Shown in pieces: positions 54,792-63,810 of a stretch of 64,000 bases of DNA (position 1 is its first letter; every line of letters begins with the position of its first letter). The position numbers were made by a program, and so were the translations under genes. The stretch comes from Thermosporothrix hazakensis (lineage in GTDB: Bacteria; Chloroflexota; Ktedonobacteria; Ktedonobacterales; Ktedonobacteraceae), in NCBI RefSeq assembly GCF_003253565.1, contig NZ_QKUF01000002.1, positions 124,001-188,000 on the forward strand, read 5' to 3'. The notes under the pieces are model-generated. The model saw only the letters and a program-made list of their open reading frames with translations. It did no database searches and was not told the origin of the DNA.

Positions 54792-54837
54792 ATGACATGC
54801 ATCATCACTATCAAATATAATGTCAGTGAGTGACATT
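54792..54837 (+). promoter_or_regulatory. tetR promoter with TetR-type operator
   Basis: ATGACA (54792-54797), an 18-nt spacer and TATAAT (54816-54821) form a good promoter. AATGTCA-gtgag-TGACATT (54819-54837) is a perfect inverted repeat overlapping the -10 element. It lies between tetR and the divergent ferredoxin/P450 operon, where one site could control both. Confidence 0.7.
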
Positions 54838-54863
54838 TGTCAACCTCGGAAAAAGGGCAGAGA

Positions 54864-55499
54864 ATGACCATATCGAAGGAGCAAAAGGGCATGAAGAGAG
54901 AACTGAACCTCAGGGAGCGCAAGAAAATGATGGCTCGTATTGCCATCGAAGAAGCCGCACTGCGCCTCTTCCTCGAAAAGGGGTACGAGAACACATCGAT
55001 CGAAGATATTACCAATGCCGTTGTCCTGTCCCCTCGCACCTTCTTCCGCTATTTCGCCTCAAAGGAAGATGTTGTTTTTGCGAGCTGGCGCGACTTCCAC
55101 GACACTGCCAGAAGCGCCTTCGAGCAGCAGCCGGCCGGGATCACGCTGTACGACGCGCTTGAGGATATCTTTACACAACTGGGAGAGCTCCATCAGCGCC
55201 GACGCGACCATTTTTATCTGCTCTCTCGCGTCATCCTCACCACGCCAGAACTGCAACCGGGCTACCTGTATCGCATGGTCAGCATTGAGCCACTTCTGCG
55301 CGAGTTCATCAGCAAGCACTGGGGCGAACAGTACGACCCGCTACAGATCCGCTTTATTGCCGCGACTACTCTGACCGCGTTTCGCGTCGCGCTGCAATGC
55401 TGGCTGGAAGAGGAAACACACACCGACCTTCCCGCTATCATTCAGGCGTACATGGCACAACTCAAGAAGGGACTCTTCCTGGAGCAAACATCATCCTGA
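54864..55499 (+). CDS. TetR-family transcriptional regulator
   Basis: The 211-residue protein has a TetR HTH: ARIAIEEAALRLFLEKGYENTSIEDITNAVVLSPRTFFRYFASKEDVVF. The all-helical ligand domain ends ALQCWLEEETHTDLPAIIQAYMAQLKKGLF, like other SCO-type TetR regulators. The start at 54864 is chosen because GGGCAGAG precedes it; a TTG at 54837 lies in the operator. It is divergent from the ferredoxin/P450 pair and may respond to that enzyme's substrate. Confidence 0.9.
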   Translation: MTISKEQKGMKRELNLRERKKMMARIAIEEAALRLFLEKGYENTSIEDITNAVVLSPRTFFRYFASKEDVVFASWRDFHDTARSAFEQQPAGITLYDALEDIFTQLGELHQRRRDHFYLLSRVILTTPELQPGYLYRMVSIEPLLREFISKHWGEQYDPLQIRFIAATTLTAFRVALQCWLEEETHTDLPAIIQAYMAQLKKGLFLEQTSS

Positions 55500-55523
55500 C
55501 GACAGAAAAGAGAGAGGACCGTT

Positions 55524-56402
55524 ATGCACCAGTACCTGGACGCCTGGTCAATCAGACCTGTGCATATTTCACCGCTGACAAGCGGAACTAACAATACAAG
55601 CTGGCTCGTTCAGACCGAGGAGGGAGAAGAGTATGTCTTGCGCATCACCCCGGGAAGACATAACGTATCTCGTATCCTCTACGAGATCCAATTGCTCATT
55701 AAACTTGCAAAGCAGCAACTCTCGTTCTCACTTCCAGTACCGTTATCGACGCATACAGGAGAACATCTACTCCATGATGGCACGGCGCTTGTCGCGCTCA
55801 TGCGTCGCCTGCCGGGCAAGGGGAGCGGAGCACCAACCGAACGGCATCATCTCCCGCTGGTTCGTGCAGCCGGGGTCGCACTCGCACAGCTTGACAGCGC
55901 CCTCGCGACGCTTGATCTCCCTGCACCTGAGCAGACAGCCTTTGGTGACTTCGCGCACGCCTATCCATTGGTCCCCGATCCACTCGCTGCACTCAAGCGC
56001 CTGCCGCTAGAGCCTGAACAGAGCAACCGGCTCCGCGCCTTGCTTACGGATATTATGGAACGGACGCCGGGCCTCTATCAGCGACTCCCGCAACAATTGC
56101 TCCATCGCGACTATGACCCGGCGAACATTCTGGTACAGGGCAATCAGGTCACAGCCGTGCTTGATTTCGAGTTCGCCGGAACGGATCTGCGGGTGCTGGA
56201 CCTCTGCGTTGCGTTAAGCTGGTGGCCGGTGTACCTGATGGGCAGCGAGCAGGAGTGGGAGGTTATCGATGCATTTGGACGTGCATATACCGCCCATCTT
56301 CCCCTGCACAAAGATGAGCTGCTCGTGCCGCCCGATGTCTTGCGTTTGCGAGATGCGGCCTCGCTCATTCACCGAATCGGGCGCTATCTTGCCGGGCTGT
56401 GA
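55524..56402 (+). CDS. Aminoglycoside phosphotransferase-family kinase (3' frameshift)
   Basis: The 292-residue product belongs to the APH/choline-kinase-like fold: LTSGTNNTSWLVQTEEGEEYVLRITPG for the nucleotide, the catalytic loop LLHRDYDPANILVQG and the metal site VLDFEFAGTDLRVLDLCVALSWW. It is closer to homoserine kinase type II and phosphotransferases of small alcohols than to true resistance enzymes, so no resistance is claimed. It follows tetR by 24 nt. The ORF stops early: a family-like C-terminus continues in another frame, and dropping one G at 56394-56396 restores it. Confidence 0.85.
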   Translation: MHQYLDAWSIRPVHISPLTSGTNNTSWLVQTEEGEEYVLRITPGRHNVSRILYEIQLLIKLAKQQLSFSLPVPLSTHTGEHLLHDGTALVALMRRLPGKGSGAPTERHHLPLVRAAGVALAQLDSALATLDLPAPEQTAFGDFAHAYPLVPDPLAALKRLPLEPEQSNRLRALLTDIMERTPGLYQRLPQQLLHRDYDPANILVQGNQVTAVLDFEFAGTDLRVLDLCVALSWWPVYLMGSEQEWEVIDAFGRAYTAHLPLHKDELLVPPDVLRLRDAASLIHRIGRYLAGL

Positions 56403-56523
56403 TGCCCGCATGCAGAATCGGGTCCAGCATACCTTCTGGAGCGAGGAATGGCTGATCCACAATCGGAAGAAGCTGCTTCAGCACGTGTTGGCCTGGCAGG
56501 CTGCCCCGGAGCTCTCAGCCTGA
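56394..56523 (+). other. Displaced C-terminus of the phosphotransferase
   Basis: Starting from the GGG at 56394-56396 the +1 frame reads CDARMQNRVQHTFWSEEWLIH and NRKKLLQHVLAWQ, ending at 56523. It directly continues the kinase's last helix (HRIGRYLAG). Without the extra G the protein would have about 332 residues. Confidence 0.65.
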
Positions 56524-56532
56524 CCGAGCAAA

Positions 56533-56560
56533 GAGGCCGCATCACCTCGAACGCGGCCTC
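56533..56560 (-). terminator. Terminator of nadE
   Basis: GAGGCCGC (56533-56540) and GCGGCCTC (56553-56560) pair perfectly. On the minus strand TTTGCTC follows, 9 nt past the nadE stop. Confidence 0.65.
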
Positions 56561-56568
56561 AAGAAGCG

Positions 56569-58536
56569 CTACCCTTCCTCAATGCTTTGTTGTAGCTCGT
56601 CTAGCTCCTGAAGCCAGAGCGCTGCGCTTGCATCACTGGGCATACGCCAATCCCCGCGCGGTGACAGGGCAACCGAACCGACCTTCGGCCCATCGGGCAT
56701 CGCTGACCGCTTGAATTGTGCATGGAAGAAACGCTGATAGAAGACGCGCAGCCAGCGCACCAGTTCCGCAGGCGTATGATGCGCCGCGAAGACCTGACGG
56801 GCCAGCCGGAAAATCTTGTCCGGTGTAAAAGCATGCCGCACCACATAGTACAGAAAGAAATCATGCAATACATAGGGCCCTATAGTCGCCTCCGTCTCCT
56901 GAACCAGCTTGCCCTGCGCATCGGGCGGCAAGAGTTCCGGGCTGATTGGCGTCGCATTGATATCGCGTAGCACCTCGCTGGTTTCGCCGGTATAGACGCT
57001 CTCAGCGCACCACTCGATCAAGTAGCGCACCAGGGTCTTCGGCACCCCGGCATTCACATGATACATGGACATATGATCGGCGTTATAGGTGCACCAGCCA
57101 AGCGCCAGCTCCGAGAGGTCTCCAGTACCGACCATCATTCCGCCGATCTGGTTCGCCACATCCATCAAAATCTGAGTCCGCTCGCGAGCCTGTGCATTCT
57201 CATACGTGATGTCATGCGTATTGGGATCATGGTCAATATCGCGGAAATGCTGCAACACCGCGTCACGAATCGGGATCTGTCGAAGCGTGATCCCGAGCGA
57301 TTTTGCCAGCCTTTCGGCATTGGTAAGCGTGCGGCTTGTGGTGCCAAACCCGGGCATGGTAATCGCGACAATGCCATCACTGCTCAACGAGAGCTTCTGA
57401 AACGCCTGCTGCACGACCAGCAAGGCCAGAGTCGAATCAAGCCCGCCCGAGAGCCCGAGTGTCACCCGCTTCATGCCTGTGTGCTTGAGCCGCTTCGCCA
57501 GCCCGATCGCCTGAAGCTGAAAGATCTCCCGACAGTGCTGCGCCCGCAGTGCAGGGTTCGCCGGCACAAACGGCGTCGGTGTCAGGTCAGGCCGGATCAG
57601 GGTTTCGCGCTCCACAAGACCAGCAGGGATGGTCACTTCGATCTTCCTGAACGCCTGCTGAGGCAGAGCTGACGAGAAGCTGCTATTGCGCAGGCGCTCA
57701 TGGTTGAGTCGTTGCACATCCACATCCGCAACTGCTATCTGTGTCGAGAACTGAAAGCGCTCCGTTTCAGCCAGAATCAGACCATTCTCACAGATGACCG
57801 AGTGTCCATCGAAGACCACATCCGTGGTCGATTCGCCAGGTCCGGCAGCGGCATAGATATAGGCCGCCAGACAGCGGGCCGCCTGCTGCTGAATCAGCGC
57901 CCTGCGATACCCATCTTTCCCCAGGATCTCATCACTGGCTGAGGGATTCAACAGGACAGTCGCTCCGGCCAACGCCATACGCCCGCTTGGCGGCTCGACA
58001 GCCCATAGATCCTCACAGATCTCGATTCCGAGCACACAGCCCGGGAAGTTCGTCGCTGTAAAGAGCAGATCGGTACCAAAAGGAATCGCTTTCCCGGCAA
58101 GCTGAATCGTATCAACAGGACAATCTCTGGAAGAACTGAACCATCGCTCCTCATAGTATTCGTTGGTATTGGGCAAATAGGTCTTAGGAACGATGCCCAG
58201 AACGCCCTGTCCACTGACCAGAGCAGCACAGTTATACAGCTTTCCCTCTACCTCCATCGGCAAACCGACCAGCGCCACAAGCTGATAGTCTGCCGCCGCC
58301 TGCGCAATCTCCTGTAGTGCCTCACTTGCTCGCTGCAACAACAGTTGCTGATAGAAGAGATCGGCACAGGTATACCCTGTAATGCATAGTTCCGGAAAAA
58401 GCGCCACCTGACACCCCTGAGCCGCCGCCTGGCGCAAGGCTTCAATAATCGCCTGTGTGTTGTAGTGCACATCCGCAACGCGCAACTCAGGTGTAATGGC
58501 CGCAACACGGAGAAAATCCGGTGAGAATTGCTTCAC
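56569..58536 (-). CDS. nadE: Glutamine-dependent NAD+ synthetase
   Basis: The 655-residue enzyme makes NAD+ from deamido-NAD+, ATP and glutamine. The N-terminal nitrilase-type amidase (about 1-300) has [17 protein letters not shown] with its Glu, then [16 protein letters not shown] with Lys, and GIEICEDLW with Cys. The synthetase half carries the pyrophosphatase motif [16 protein letters not shown] and [26 protein letters not shown]. The start is GTG at 58536 behind GGGAG. It stands alone, divergent from the BadF-type kinase. Confidence 0.96.
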   Translation of the reverse strand: MKQFSPDFLRVAAITPELRVADVHYNTQAIIEALRQAAAQGCQVALFPELCITGYTCADLFYQQLLLQRASEALQEIAQAAADYQLVALVGLPMEVEGKLYNCAALVSGQGVLGIVPKTYLPNTNEYYEERWFSSSRDCPVDTIQLAGKAIPFGTDLLFTATNFPGCVLGIEICEDLWAVEPPSGRMALAGATVLLNPSASDEILGKDGYRRALIQQQAARCLAAYIYAAAGPGESTTDVVFDGHSVICENGLILAETERFQFSTQIAVADVDVQRLNHERLRNSSFSSALPQQAFRKIEVTIPAGLVERETLIRPDLTPTPFVPANPALRAQHCREIFQLQAIGLAKRLKHTGMKRVTLGLSGGLDSTLALLVVQQAFQKLSLSSDGIVAITMPGFGTTSRTLTNAERLAKSLGITLRQIPIRDAVLQHFRDIDHDPNTHDITYENAQARERTQILMDVANQIGGMMVGTGDLSELALGWCTYNADHMSMYHVNAGVPKTLVRYLIEWCAESVYTGETSEVLRDINATPISPELLPPDAQGKLVQETEATIGPYVLHDFFLYYVVRHAFTPDKIFRLARQVFAAHHTPAELVRWLRVFYQRFFHAQFKRSAMPDGPKVGSVALSPRGDWRMPSDASAALWLQELDELQQSIEEG

Positions 58537-58600
58537 GTTCTCCCTCGCTCCCTTCTCAAGTCTTCCTGATTATAGCATATGTATCAGGCGGGCAGAAATG

Positions 58601-58630
58601 TTGACAGCGCCTCGAAACCGATGCTATGTT
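58601..58630 (+). promoter_or_regulatory. Promoter of BadF-type kinase
   Basis: TTGACA (58601-58606), an 18-nt spacer and TATGTT (58625-58630) lie 36 nt before the start codon. Confidence 0.6.
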
Positions 58631-58665
58631 CATAACCATTACTGACAAGAAAGGTACTTCTTTTT

Positions 58666-59598
58666 ATGGAGAACTATTTCCTCGGGCTTGACTGTGGTGG
58701 GAGCAAAACCTACGCGGTGATTGTTGACGCAACAGGGCAGGAGGTCGGGCGCGGGCAGGGAGGCTCTGCCAACTTCACACAGGTGGGGCTGGAAGCAGCC
58801 ATTCAACAGATGCAGAGTGCAATTGAGGATGCCGCTCGAAACGCGGGATGCTCGTTGCCGCTTCAGAAGGGCTGGCTTGGCATCGCCGGGATCGCCCGTC
58901 AGGAGGATATTGACGCTATCCTTCCCTCACTCTCGAAATACGCTGCTATCCTCCATATTACCAACGATGCAGAGCTTGGCCTGTGTGCGCTTGAACAGCG
59001 AGTCGGTGTGACCATCATCGCAGGAACCGGCTCAATCGCGCTCGGACGCAACGCACAGGGACAAAAGGCCCGCGCTGGCGGTTGGGGTTATCTGCTTGGC
59101 AACGAGGGAAGCGGCTATACAATCGGTCAGAATGCGCTGGTAGCCGCACTACAGTACGCAGATGGACGCGGCGCAGAAACCGTGCTTCTTGATCGAATCA
59201 TGCAGGAATGGCAGCTCCGCCGCGTTGAAGAGGTGATCGGGCAGGTCTACGCACCAACTGGTCGCGCTATTGTCGCCCGCCTCTCGCGCCTTGTCTTTGA
59301 GGCTGCTCGCTCGGGTGATGTTATCGCTCAGGAGATCGTGGAGCGCAACGCCTACGAGCTGGCTCGCACCTGTACCGCGCTGGCCAATCGCCTTCACTTC
59401 CCGCGCGAGGGCTTCCCTCTGGCATTGGTCGGCGGCTTGCTGGTCCATGAGGCAGACTACCGTGAGCGTGTCCTGTCCCATATTCGCGAAACATATTCGA
59501 TTGGACAACTTGAAATCGTTGCTCACCCGGCTCTGAGTGCGGCACGAGCGGCTCATACTCTGCCGCTGGAAGAACGACTTGCTGACGCCGGAAACTGA
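58666..59598 (+). CDS. BadF/BadG/BcrA/BcrD-type kinase (N-acetylglucosamine kinase-like)
   Basis: The 310-residue ASKHA-fold kinase shows the phosphate-1 loop FLGLDCGGSKTYAVIVDATG, the ITNDAELGL and GTGSIALGRN motifs, and GGWGYLLGNEGSGYTIG. The size and motifs match GlcNAc or glucosamine kinases rather than benzoyl-CoA reductase activators, because no Fe-S Cys pair is seen. It probably phosphorylates recovered amino sugars. No sugar transporter or NagA lies beside it. Confidence 0.9.
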   Translation: MENYFLGLDCGGSKTYAVIVDATGQEVGRGQGGSANFTQVGLEAAIQQMQSAIEDAARNAGCSLPLQKGWLGIAGIARQEDIDAILPSLSKYAAILHITNDAELGLCALEQRVGVTIIAGTGSIALGRNAQGQKARAGGWGYLLGNEGSGYTIGQNALVAALQYADGRGAETVLLDRIMQEWQLRRVEEVIGQVYAPTGRAIVARLSRLVFEAARSGDVIAQEIVERNAYELARTCTALANRLHFPREGFPLALVGGLLVHEADYRERVLSHIRETYSIGQLEIVAHPALSAARAAHTLPLEERLADAGN

Positions 59599-59636
59599 AT
59601 TTTTCCCTTCTGAAAATAAGTTGATCTAAACAGGGC

Positions 59637-59667
59637 TTGAGGGTGACGTTACGTCATCCTGTATGCT
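59637..59667 (+). promoter_or_regulatory. MerR-type promoter (19-bp spacer with palindrome)
   Basis: TTGAGG (59637-59642) and TATGCT (59662-59667) are separated by 19 nt, as in MerR-activated promoters. The spacer contains TGACGTTACGTCA (59644-59656), a perfect palindrome around a central T. With flanking pairs the symmetry extends to 59640-59660. Confidence 0.7.
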
Positions 59668-59715
59668 TCTTTCAGCGACTCTATCAGATGAAGCACAGAA
59701 AGGAAGAAGCAACCA

Positions 59716-60144
59716 ATGAATACGCCAAACGATTGGGTAAACAACTACCTGACCCCGGAAGAGCAGCAAAAGATGGCCGAGCTGTCGCGTCAATCCTACA
59801 GCTCGGCAGCCGCACAAAAAATCGCACAATGGGGCCAGAACTGGACAGAGGAAGATCAGCAGCGGGTCAGTCAACAATGGAACGCCGTTTTTGCTGAGTT
59901 AAAGCGGCTGGCCGTCGAGGGGAAAGATCCCGCCAGCCCCGAGGTACAAGCACTCGCCAGACAGCACCAGGAGCTTGTTCAGCAGTTCACCCGGGGTGAT
60001 GCCGAAGTCGAGGCAGGCCTGAACCAGTGGTGGCAGAATTACAGCCAGCTCCCGGAGAACGAGAAGCCCATTCCTCAGTACAGTACCAGCCCGGAAGAAG
60101 CCGCATTCTTGAATCAGGCACTCAAGCACTATCATCAGGGCTAA
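59716..60144 (+). CDS. TipAS-like antibiotic-recognition protein, stand-alone
   Basis: The 142-residue helical protein resembles the TipAS ligand-binding domain (PF07739): LTPEEQQKMAELS, AQWGQNWTEEDQQRVSQQWNAVFAELKRLAVEGKDPASPEVQALARQHQELVQQFTRG and AFLNQALKHYHQ. In Streptomyces, TipAL joins this domain to a MerR DNA-binding part and TipAS is made from an internal start. Here no HTH is encoded upstream, so the gene specifies only the ligand binder, which might sequester thiopeptide-like antibiotics. A MerR-type promoter precedes it. Confidence 0.85.
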   Translation: MNTPNDWVNNYLTPEEQQKMAELSRQSYSSAAAQKIAQWGQNWTEEDQQRVSQQWNAVFAELKRLAVEGKDPASPEVQALARQHQELVQQFTRGDAEVEAGLNQWWQNYSQLPENEKPIPQYSTSPEEAAFLNQALKHYHQG

Positions 60145-60154
60145 AAGCGCACAG

Positions 60155-60188
60155 GCAGGGAGGGGGGAATCTCTCCCTTTCCCCCTGC
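60155..60188. terminator. Candidate terminator between TipAS and reductase genes
   Basis: GCAGGG and CCCTGC flank a G-run and C-run that can form a long imperfect stem between the convergent genes. The T-run is weak. Confidence 0.4.
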
Positions 60189-60589
60189 TAGCGATGCAGG
60201 ATCACAACCGGAATCTGTCGGGTCGTCTTCCGCTGATACTCAGCGAATCCGGGGTAGACTTGCAGCATCTTCGCCCAGAGGCGCTCTCGTTCCGCTCCAG
60301 TCGCGACCGTAGCCGTCATCTTCACTGTCTCGGTTCCTGTCTCCACCTGCACCTCGGGATGGGCCAGCAAGTTGTGATACCAGGCAGGATTATGCGGTGC
60401 TCCCGCATAAGAGGCGATCACAATGAATCGATCATCATCAGCGATACAGGCCAGTGGTGTGGTGTGCTGTTTGCCGGTTTTCGCCCCGGTGGTCGTGAGA
60501 AGCAACATTCCCTGACCTTCAGTCTGTCCCTCGATTTTGCCACCATTCGCCCGAAACTGCTCAATAATCTGTCTATTCCAATCTTGCAT
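60188..60589 (-). CDS. Deazaflavin (F420)-dependent nitroreductase-family protein
   Basis: The 133-residue protein belongs to the Ddn-like family: NRQIIEQFRANGGKIEGQTEGQGMLLLTTTGAKTGKQHTTPLACIADDDRFIVIASYAGAPHNPAWYHNLLAHPEVQVETG. The TTGAKTGKQHTTPL segment is the F420-binding core. The start at 60589 (MQDWNRQ) is chosen because GGGAGAG lies just upstream; a further ATG at 60601 adds four residues. Such proteins reduce quinones or nitro compounds with F420H2, or bind related flavins. No F420 biosynthesis gene is seen here. Confidence 0.9.
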   Translation of the reverse strand: MQDWNRQIIEQFRANGGKIEGQTEGQGMLLLTTTGAKTGKQHTTPLACIADDDRFIVIASYAGAPHNPAWYHNLLAHPEVQVETGTETVKMTATVATGAERERLWAKMLQVYPGFAEYQRKTTRQIPVVILHR

Positions 60590-60892
60590 TGTCTCTCCCA
60601 TTCTTTCACATAATCATTCAAAAAGATAGCTTCATAAAGAATAGCACGTTTCTCCATCGCATGTCAAAAAGCTCCAGAGTCAGTGGAAATCACGCATCTG
60701 AAATCGAGCGAGAGGGACATTTTCATGAAAAAGACGTTGCATCTGAAGCCGCTCGGCACAATACTCGCATATTCCCTCTCTTCCTGAAACATGATCGCTA
60801 TATAAAACGTAACCCGTATAGTATAGAGAGAATCAGACCGGCAGGGAAGGCATCTCTTTTCGATATATGATCGAGGTGAAGGAGCGTATACA
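60590..60892. other. 303-bp divergent intergenic region
   Basis: This spacer separates the reductase gene from the ferredoxin/P450 operon. TATAGT at 60817-60822 could be a -10 element of the operon, but no good -35 lies at the right distance. No repeat or ORF of note. Confidence 0.4.
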
Positions 60893-61147
60893 ATGAGAAT
60901 TGTTGTTGATCTGAACCGTTGCCAGAGCTATGGACAATGCGTCTTCGCGGCATCGGGCGTCTTCCATATGCATGGTGAAGAAGCCCTTGAGTTCGACTAT
61001 GCACCTGATGATTCCATGCGCTTGCAGGTTGAACGGGCCGCCGCAGCCTGTCCGGTACGCGCTATCAGTATCGAGCGGACAAGCGAGCCAATCCCGGTGA
61101 CGAAGCAGCCACGAGCCCGAACGCAGAAAAAGGACGGTGCATCATGA
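60893..61147 (+). CDS. Ferredoxin, [3Fe-4S]-type
   Basis: The 84-residue ferredoxin has CQSYGQCVFAASGVF (C-x5-C with the normal Ala instead of the fourth Cys) and ACPVRAI, the classic [3Fe-4S] pattern of P450 redox partners. The C-terminus is basic (TKQPRARTQKKDGAS), unlike the acidic tail of the other ferredoxin at 54.5 kb. AAGGAG precedes the ATG. Its stop overlaps the ferredoxin reductase start by 4 nt, so the two are translationally coupled. Confidence 0.93.
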   Translation: MRIVVDLNRCQSYGQCVFAASGVFHMHGEEALEFDYAPDDSMRLQVERAAAACPVRAISIERTSEPIPVTKQPRARTQKKDGAS

Positions 61148-62547
61148 CGCAACGTCAGGTAGATGGACATATCGTTATTGTTGGCGCTTCCCTGGCGGGC
61201 CTGCGAGCAGCGGAAACGCTCCGCGACGAGGGGTTCAACGGGCAACTGACGATCATCGGCGATGAGCCCTACGCGCCATATGACCGCCCTCCGCTGTCAA
61301 AAACCGTGCTGACAGGCTGGCTCCCGGTCGAGCATACAACACTTCCACGCCTGCGCGACATTCAGGCGGACTGGCTGCTTGGTGTGCCAGCAGTGCGACT
61401 GGACCCACGCAAGAAGCAGGTCACGATTGAGGGCGGACAGCAGGTCGATTTCGATCGCCTGCTGATCACGACCGGCACCCGCGCTCGTCCCTGGCCCGAT
61501 CAGCAGCAAGCGGACCTTGACGGCGTCTATACCATTCGCACGCTCGACGACGCCGCCGGACTCCATGCTCGCCTGGCAAGCAGACCAAAGCGTGTCCTGA
61601 TTATTGGAGCCGGTTTCATTGGCTCAGAGGTTGCCTCTGTCTGCCGGGAGCTGGACCTTCCCGTCACCGTCGTTGAGCGCGGCCCGACGCCGCTGGCCGG
61701 GGCGCTCGGTCAGGCCGCCGGTTCGGTTGCCGCCCGCTTGCAGCGCCGCTGTGGTGTCGATCTGCGCTGCAACACCACTGTCATGGAGCTGATCGGAGAC
61801 GAGCAGGGACATCTTCGACAGGCCAGACTCTCCGACGGCGACACGCTTGATATCGATGTAGCGGTCGTCGCGCTTGGCTCGATTCGCAATACGGAATGGC
61901 TTGAGGGATCGGGGCTGGCCGCTGATAGACGAGGCATCGCGTGTGATTCCTCCTGCCGCGTCTTCAGCGAGGATGGCATGGTGCTGGATGATATCTTTGT
62001 AGCCGGTGATGTCGCGCGCTGGCCGCATCCGGTCTATAGCGGCGAATTGATCGCGGTTGAGCACTGGGGCAATGCCGTCGACCAGGCCCAGATTGCGGCC
62101 CATAATATGATCTGCCCACCCTCCGAGCGCCGCCCGCATAAAGCGCTGCCCGCGTTCTGGTCCAACCAATTCAACGTCAACCTCAAACTGGTCGGGCTTC
62201 CCTCTATTGCAGATGAGGTTGTGGTCACGCAGGGTAGTGTCGCGGATCTCCACTTTGTTGCCGCCTACGGTCAGAAGGGTCGCATTGTCGCAGCGGTCGC
62301 CATTAATCAGCCGCGCTGGCTTCCTGCCTATGAAGCAATGATTGAGCAGCGCGCGCCATTCCCGCCAATGCTGCACGCCGCGGACGGGCCCCCGGAGCTG
62401 CACCCGGTGCCTGCCGGAGTGCCACTTGAAGACCTGCCTACCCATAGTGCTGATGCCACTGCCACCGGTCCCTGGCCCGGCCCCGCGGAGATCTCGGCCT
62501 CAGCCATGCGTGATCCACGCATTCCACCCGGAACGCCGTTATTGTAG
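61144..62547 (+). CDS. FAD-dependent ferredoxin reductase
   Basis: The 467-residue class similar to putidaredoxin and rhodocoxin reductases shows IVIVGASLAGLRAAETLRDEGFNG (FAD), ITTGTRARPWP, ALRRVLIIGAGFIGSEVASVCRELDLPVTVVE-type NADH motif, and FVAGDVARWPHPVY (second FAD motif). A C-terminal extension of about 60 residues rich in Pro follows the standard fold. It moves electrons from NAD(P)H to the preceding ferredoxin and so to the P450 encoded next. It could also serve the other P450/ferredoxin pair. Confidence 0.94.
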   Translation: MTQRQVDGHIVIVGASLAGLRAAETLRDEGFNGQLTIIGDEPYAPYDRPPLSKTVLTGWLPVEHTTLPRLRDIQADWLLGVPAVRLDPRKKQVTIEGGQQVDFDRLLITTGTRARPWPDQQQADLDGVYTIRTLDDAAGLHARLASRPKRVLIIGAGFIGSEVASVCRELDLPVTVVERGPTPLAGALGQAAGSVAARLQRRCGVDLRCNTTVMELIGDEQGHLRQARLSDGDTLDIDVAVVALGSIRNTEWLEGSGLAADRRGIACDSSCRVFSEDGMVLDDIFVAGDVARWPHPVYSGELIAVEHWGNAVDQAQIAAHNMICPPSERRPHKALPAFWSNQFNVNLKLVGLPSIADEVVVTQGSVADLHFVAAYGQKGRIVAAVAINQPRWLPAYEAMIEQRAPFPPMLHAADGPPELHPVPAGVPLEDLPTHSADATATGPWPGPAEISASAMRDPRIPPGTPLL

Positions 62548-62564
62548 TCGAGATGGAGAAAGCC

Positions 62565-63803
62565 ATGACACAAACCATCAACAAGGCAAAACTCTATGCA
62601 CAGATACTCAATCCGGCCAGCCGGGCCAATCCATACCCGCTCTATGCGCAGTTGCGAGAAACCCCGGTGTCGCGTCAGGAAGACGGGACCTACGTTGTCA
62701 GCACCTACAAAGAGATCTCCGCACTGCTGCATGACCCGCGTATCAGTTCCGATGAGCGCAAAAGCACGCATGGAGCCGGCTCATTGGTCGCTTCAGCAAA
62801 GCTTGCGCCGGAGGGACAGGAAAGCCATCCACCGTTCATTTTCCTCGATCCACCAGAGCATGACCGGCTTCGTCGGTTGGTCATGCATCAGTTTACGCCC
62901 GAGCGCATTGAAGGGATGCGTCCGCAGGTCGTGCAACTGGTAAATCGCCTGCTTGAGGAACAGAGCGACAGGGCACAGCTCGATATCGTCGATCACCTCG
63001 CCTACCCGCTCCCTGTGACTGTGATCTGTCACCTGCTCGGCGTCCCTCGCGAAGATGAACCACGCTTCCACGCCTGGGCAACAATTCTCGCTCGGGGCCT
63101 CGATCCAGCACAGAGTATGACCGAGGAAGAGATTCAGCAGGCCGGGCAGGCTGTAGCTCAACTGGGTGAATATATGGATGGCCTGATAGCGGAACGTCGT
63201 GAGCACCCGCGAGACGATTTACTCTCCGGTCTGGCTGTCGGAAGCGACCCGGCAGGCCAGATGAGTGAACGCGATCTGGTCGTCACCATGATGCTGCTTT
63301 TGATCGCCGGTCATGAAACCACCGTGAACCTGATTACGAATGGCATGCTGACGCTGCTTCGCTACCCGGAGCACCTTGCACGCCTTCGCGAACAGCCCGA
63401 ATATGTGATCGACGTGATTGAGGAGCTGCTTCGCTTCGAGCCGCCGGTTCACTTCCGTACGCGGACCACGCTGACCGACATCGATATTGCGGGCGTGACC
63501 ATCCCGAAAGGGGCCACAGTCGCGTTGATGCTGGCCTCGGGGAGCCGCGACCCGGCTCGCTTCGATCATCCTGATATCTTTGACCCTATACGCCCGGACA
63601 ACGAGCATTTCGGCTTCGGTGGAGGAATTCATTTCTGCGTTGGCGCTCCCCTCGCCCGAGTTGAGGCCCAGGAAGCTCTGCGGATCATGGCACGACGCCT
63701 GAAGAACCCGCGCCTGGTTACCGATCCGCCACCCTATCGTGAGAATGCTTCCCTGCGCGGACCGAAGCACTTGCTTGTCGCCTTCGATGCACTTGAGCCA
63801 TAA
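62565..63803 (+). CDS. Cytochrome P450
   Basis: The 412-residue P450 has LLLIAGHETTVNLI in the I-helix, ExxR in IEELLRFEPPVHFRTRT, and the Cys heme ligand in FGFGGGIHFCVGAPLARVEAQ. It starts at 62565 with GGAG 8 nt upstream; an ATG at 62553 is less well placed. With the ferredoxin and reductase before it, this is a complete three-component monooxygenase operon. CYP107/CYP120-like substrates (macrolides, terpenes, fatty acids) are possible; the target is unknown. Confidence 0.94.
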   Translation: MTQTINKAKLYAQILNPASRANPYPLYAQLRETPVSRQEDGTYVVSTYKEISALLHDPRISSDERKSTHGAGSLVASAKLAPEGQESHPPFIFLDPPEHDRLRRLVMHQFTPERIEGMRPQVVQLVNRLLEEQSDRAQLDIVDHLAYPLPVTVICHLLGVPREDEPRFHAWATILARGLDPAQSMTEEEIQQAGQAVAQLGEYMDGLIAERREHPRDDLLSGLAVGSDPAGQMSERDLVVTMMLLLIAGHETTVNLITNGMLTLLRYPEHLARLREQPEYVIDVIEELLRFEPPVHFRTRTTLTDIDIAGVTIPKGATVALMLASGSRDPARFDHPDIFDPIRPDNEHFGFGGGIHFCVGAPLARVEAQEALRIMARRLKNPRLVTDPPPYRENASLRGPKHLLVAFDALEP

Positions 63804-63810
63804 AGAGAAC

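Noticed and set aside
55524-56402. Aminoglycoside resistance gene.
   Set aside because: Only the general APH fold is visible; specific resistance-enzyme features are not, and the ORF is truncated.
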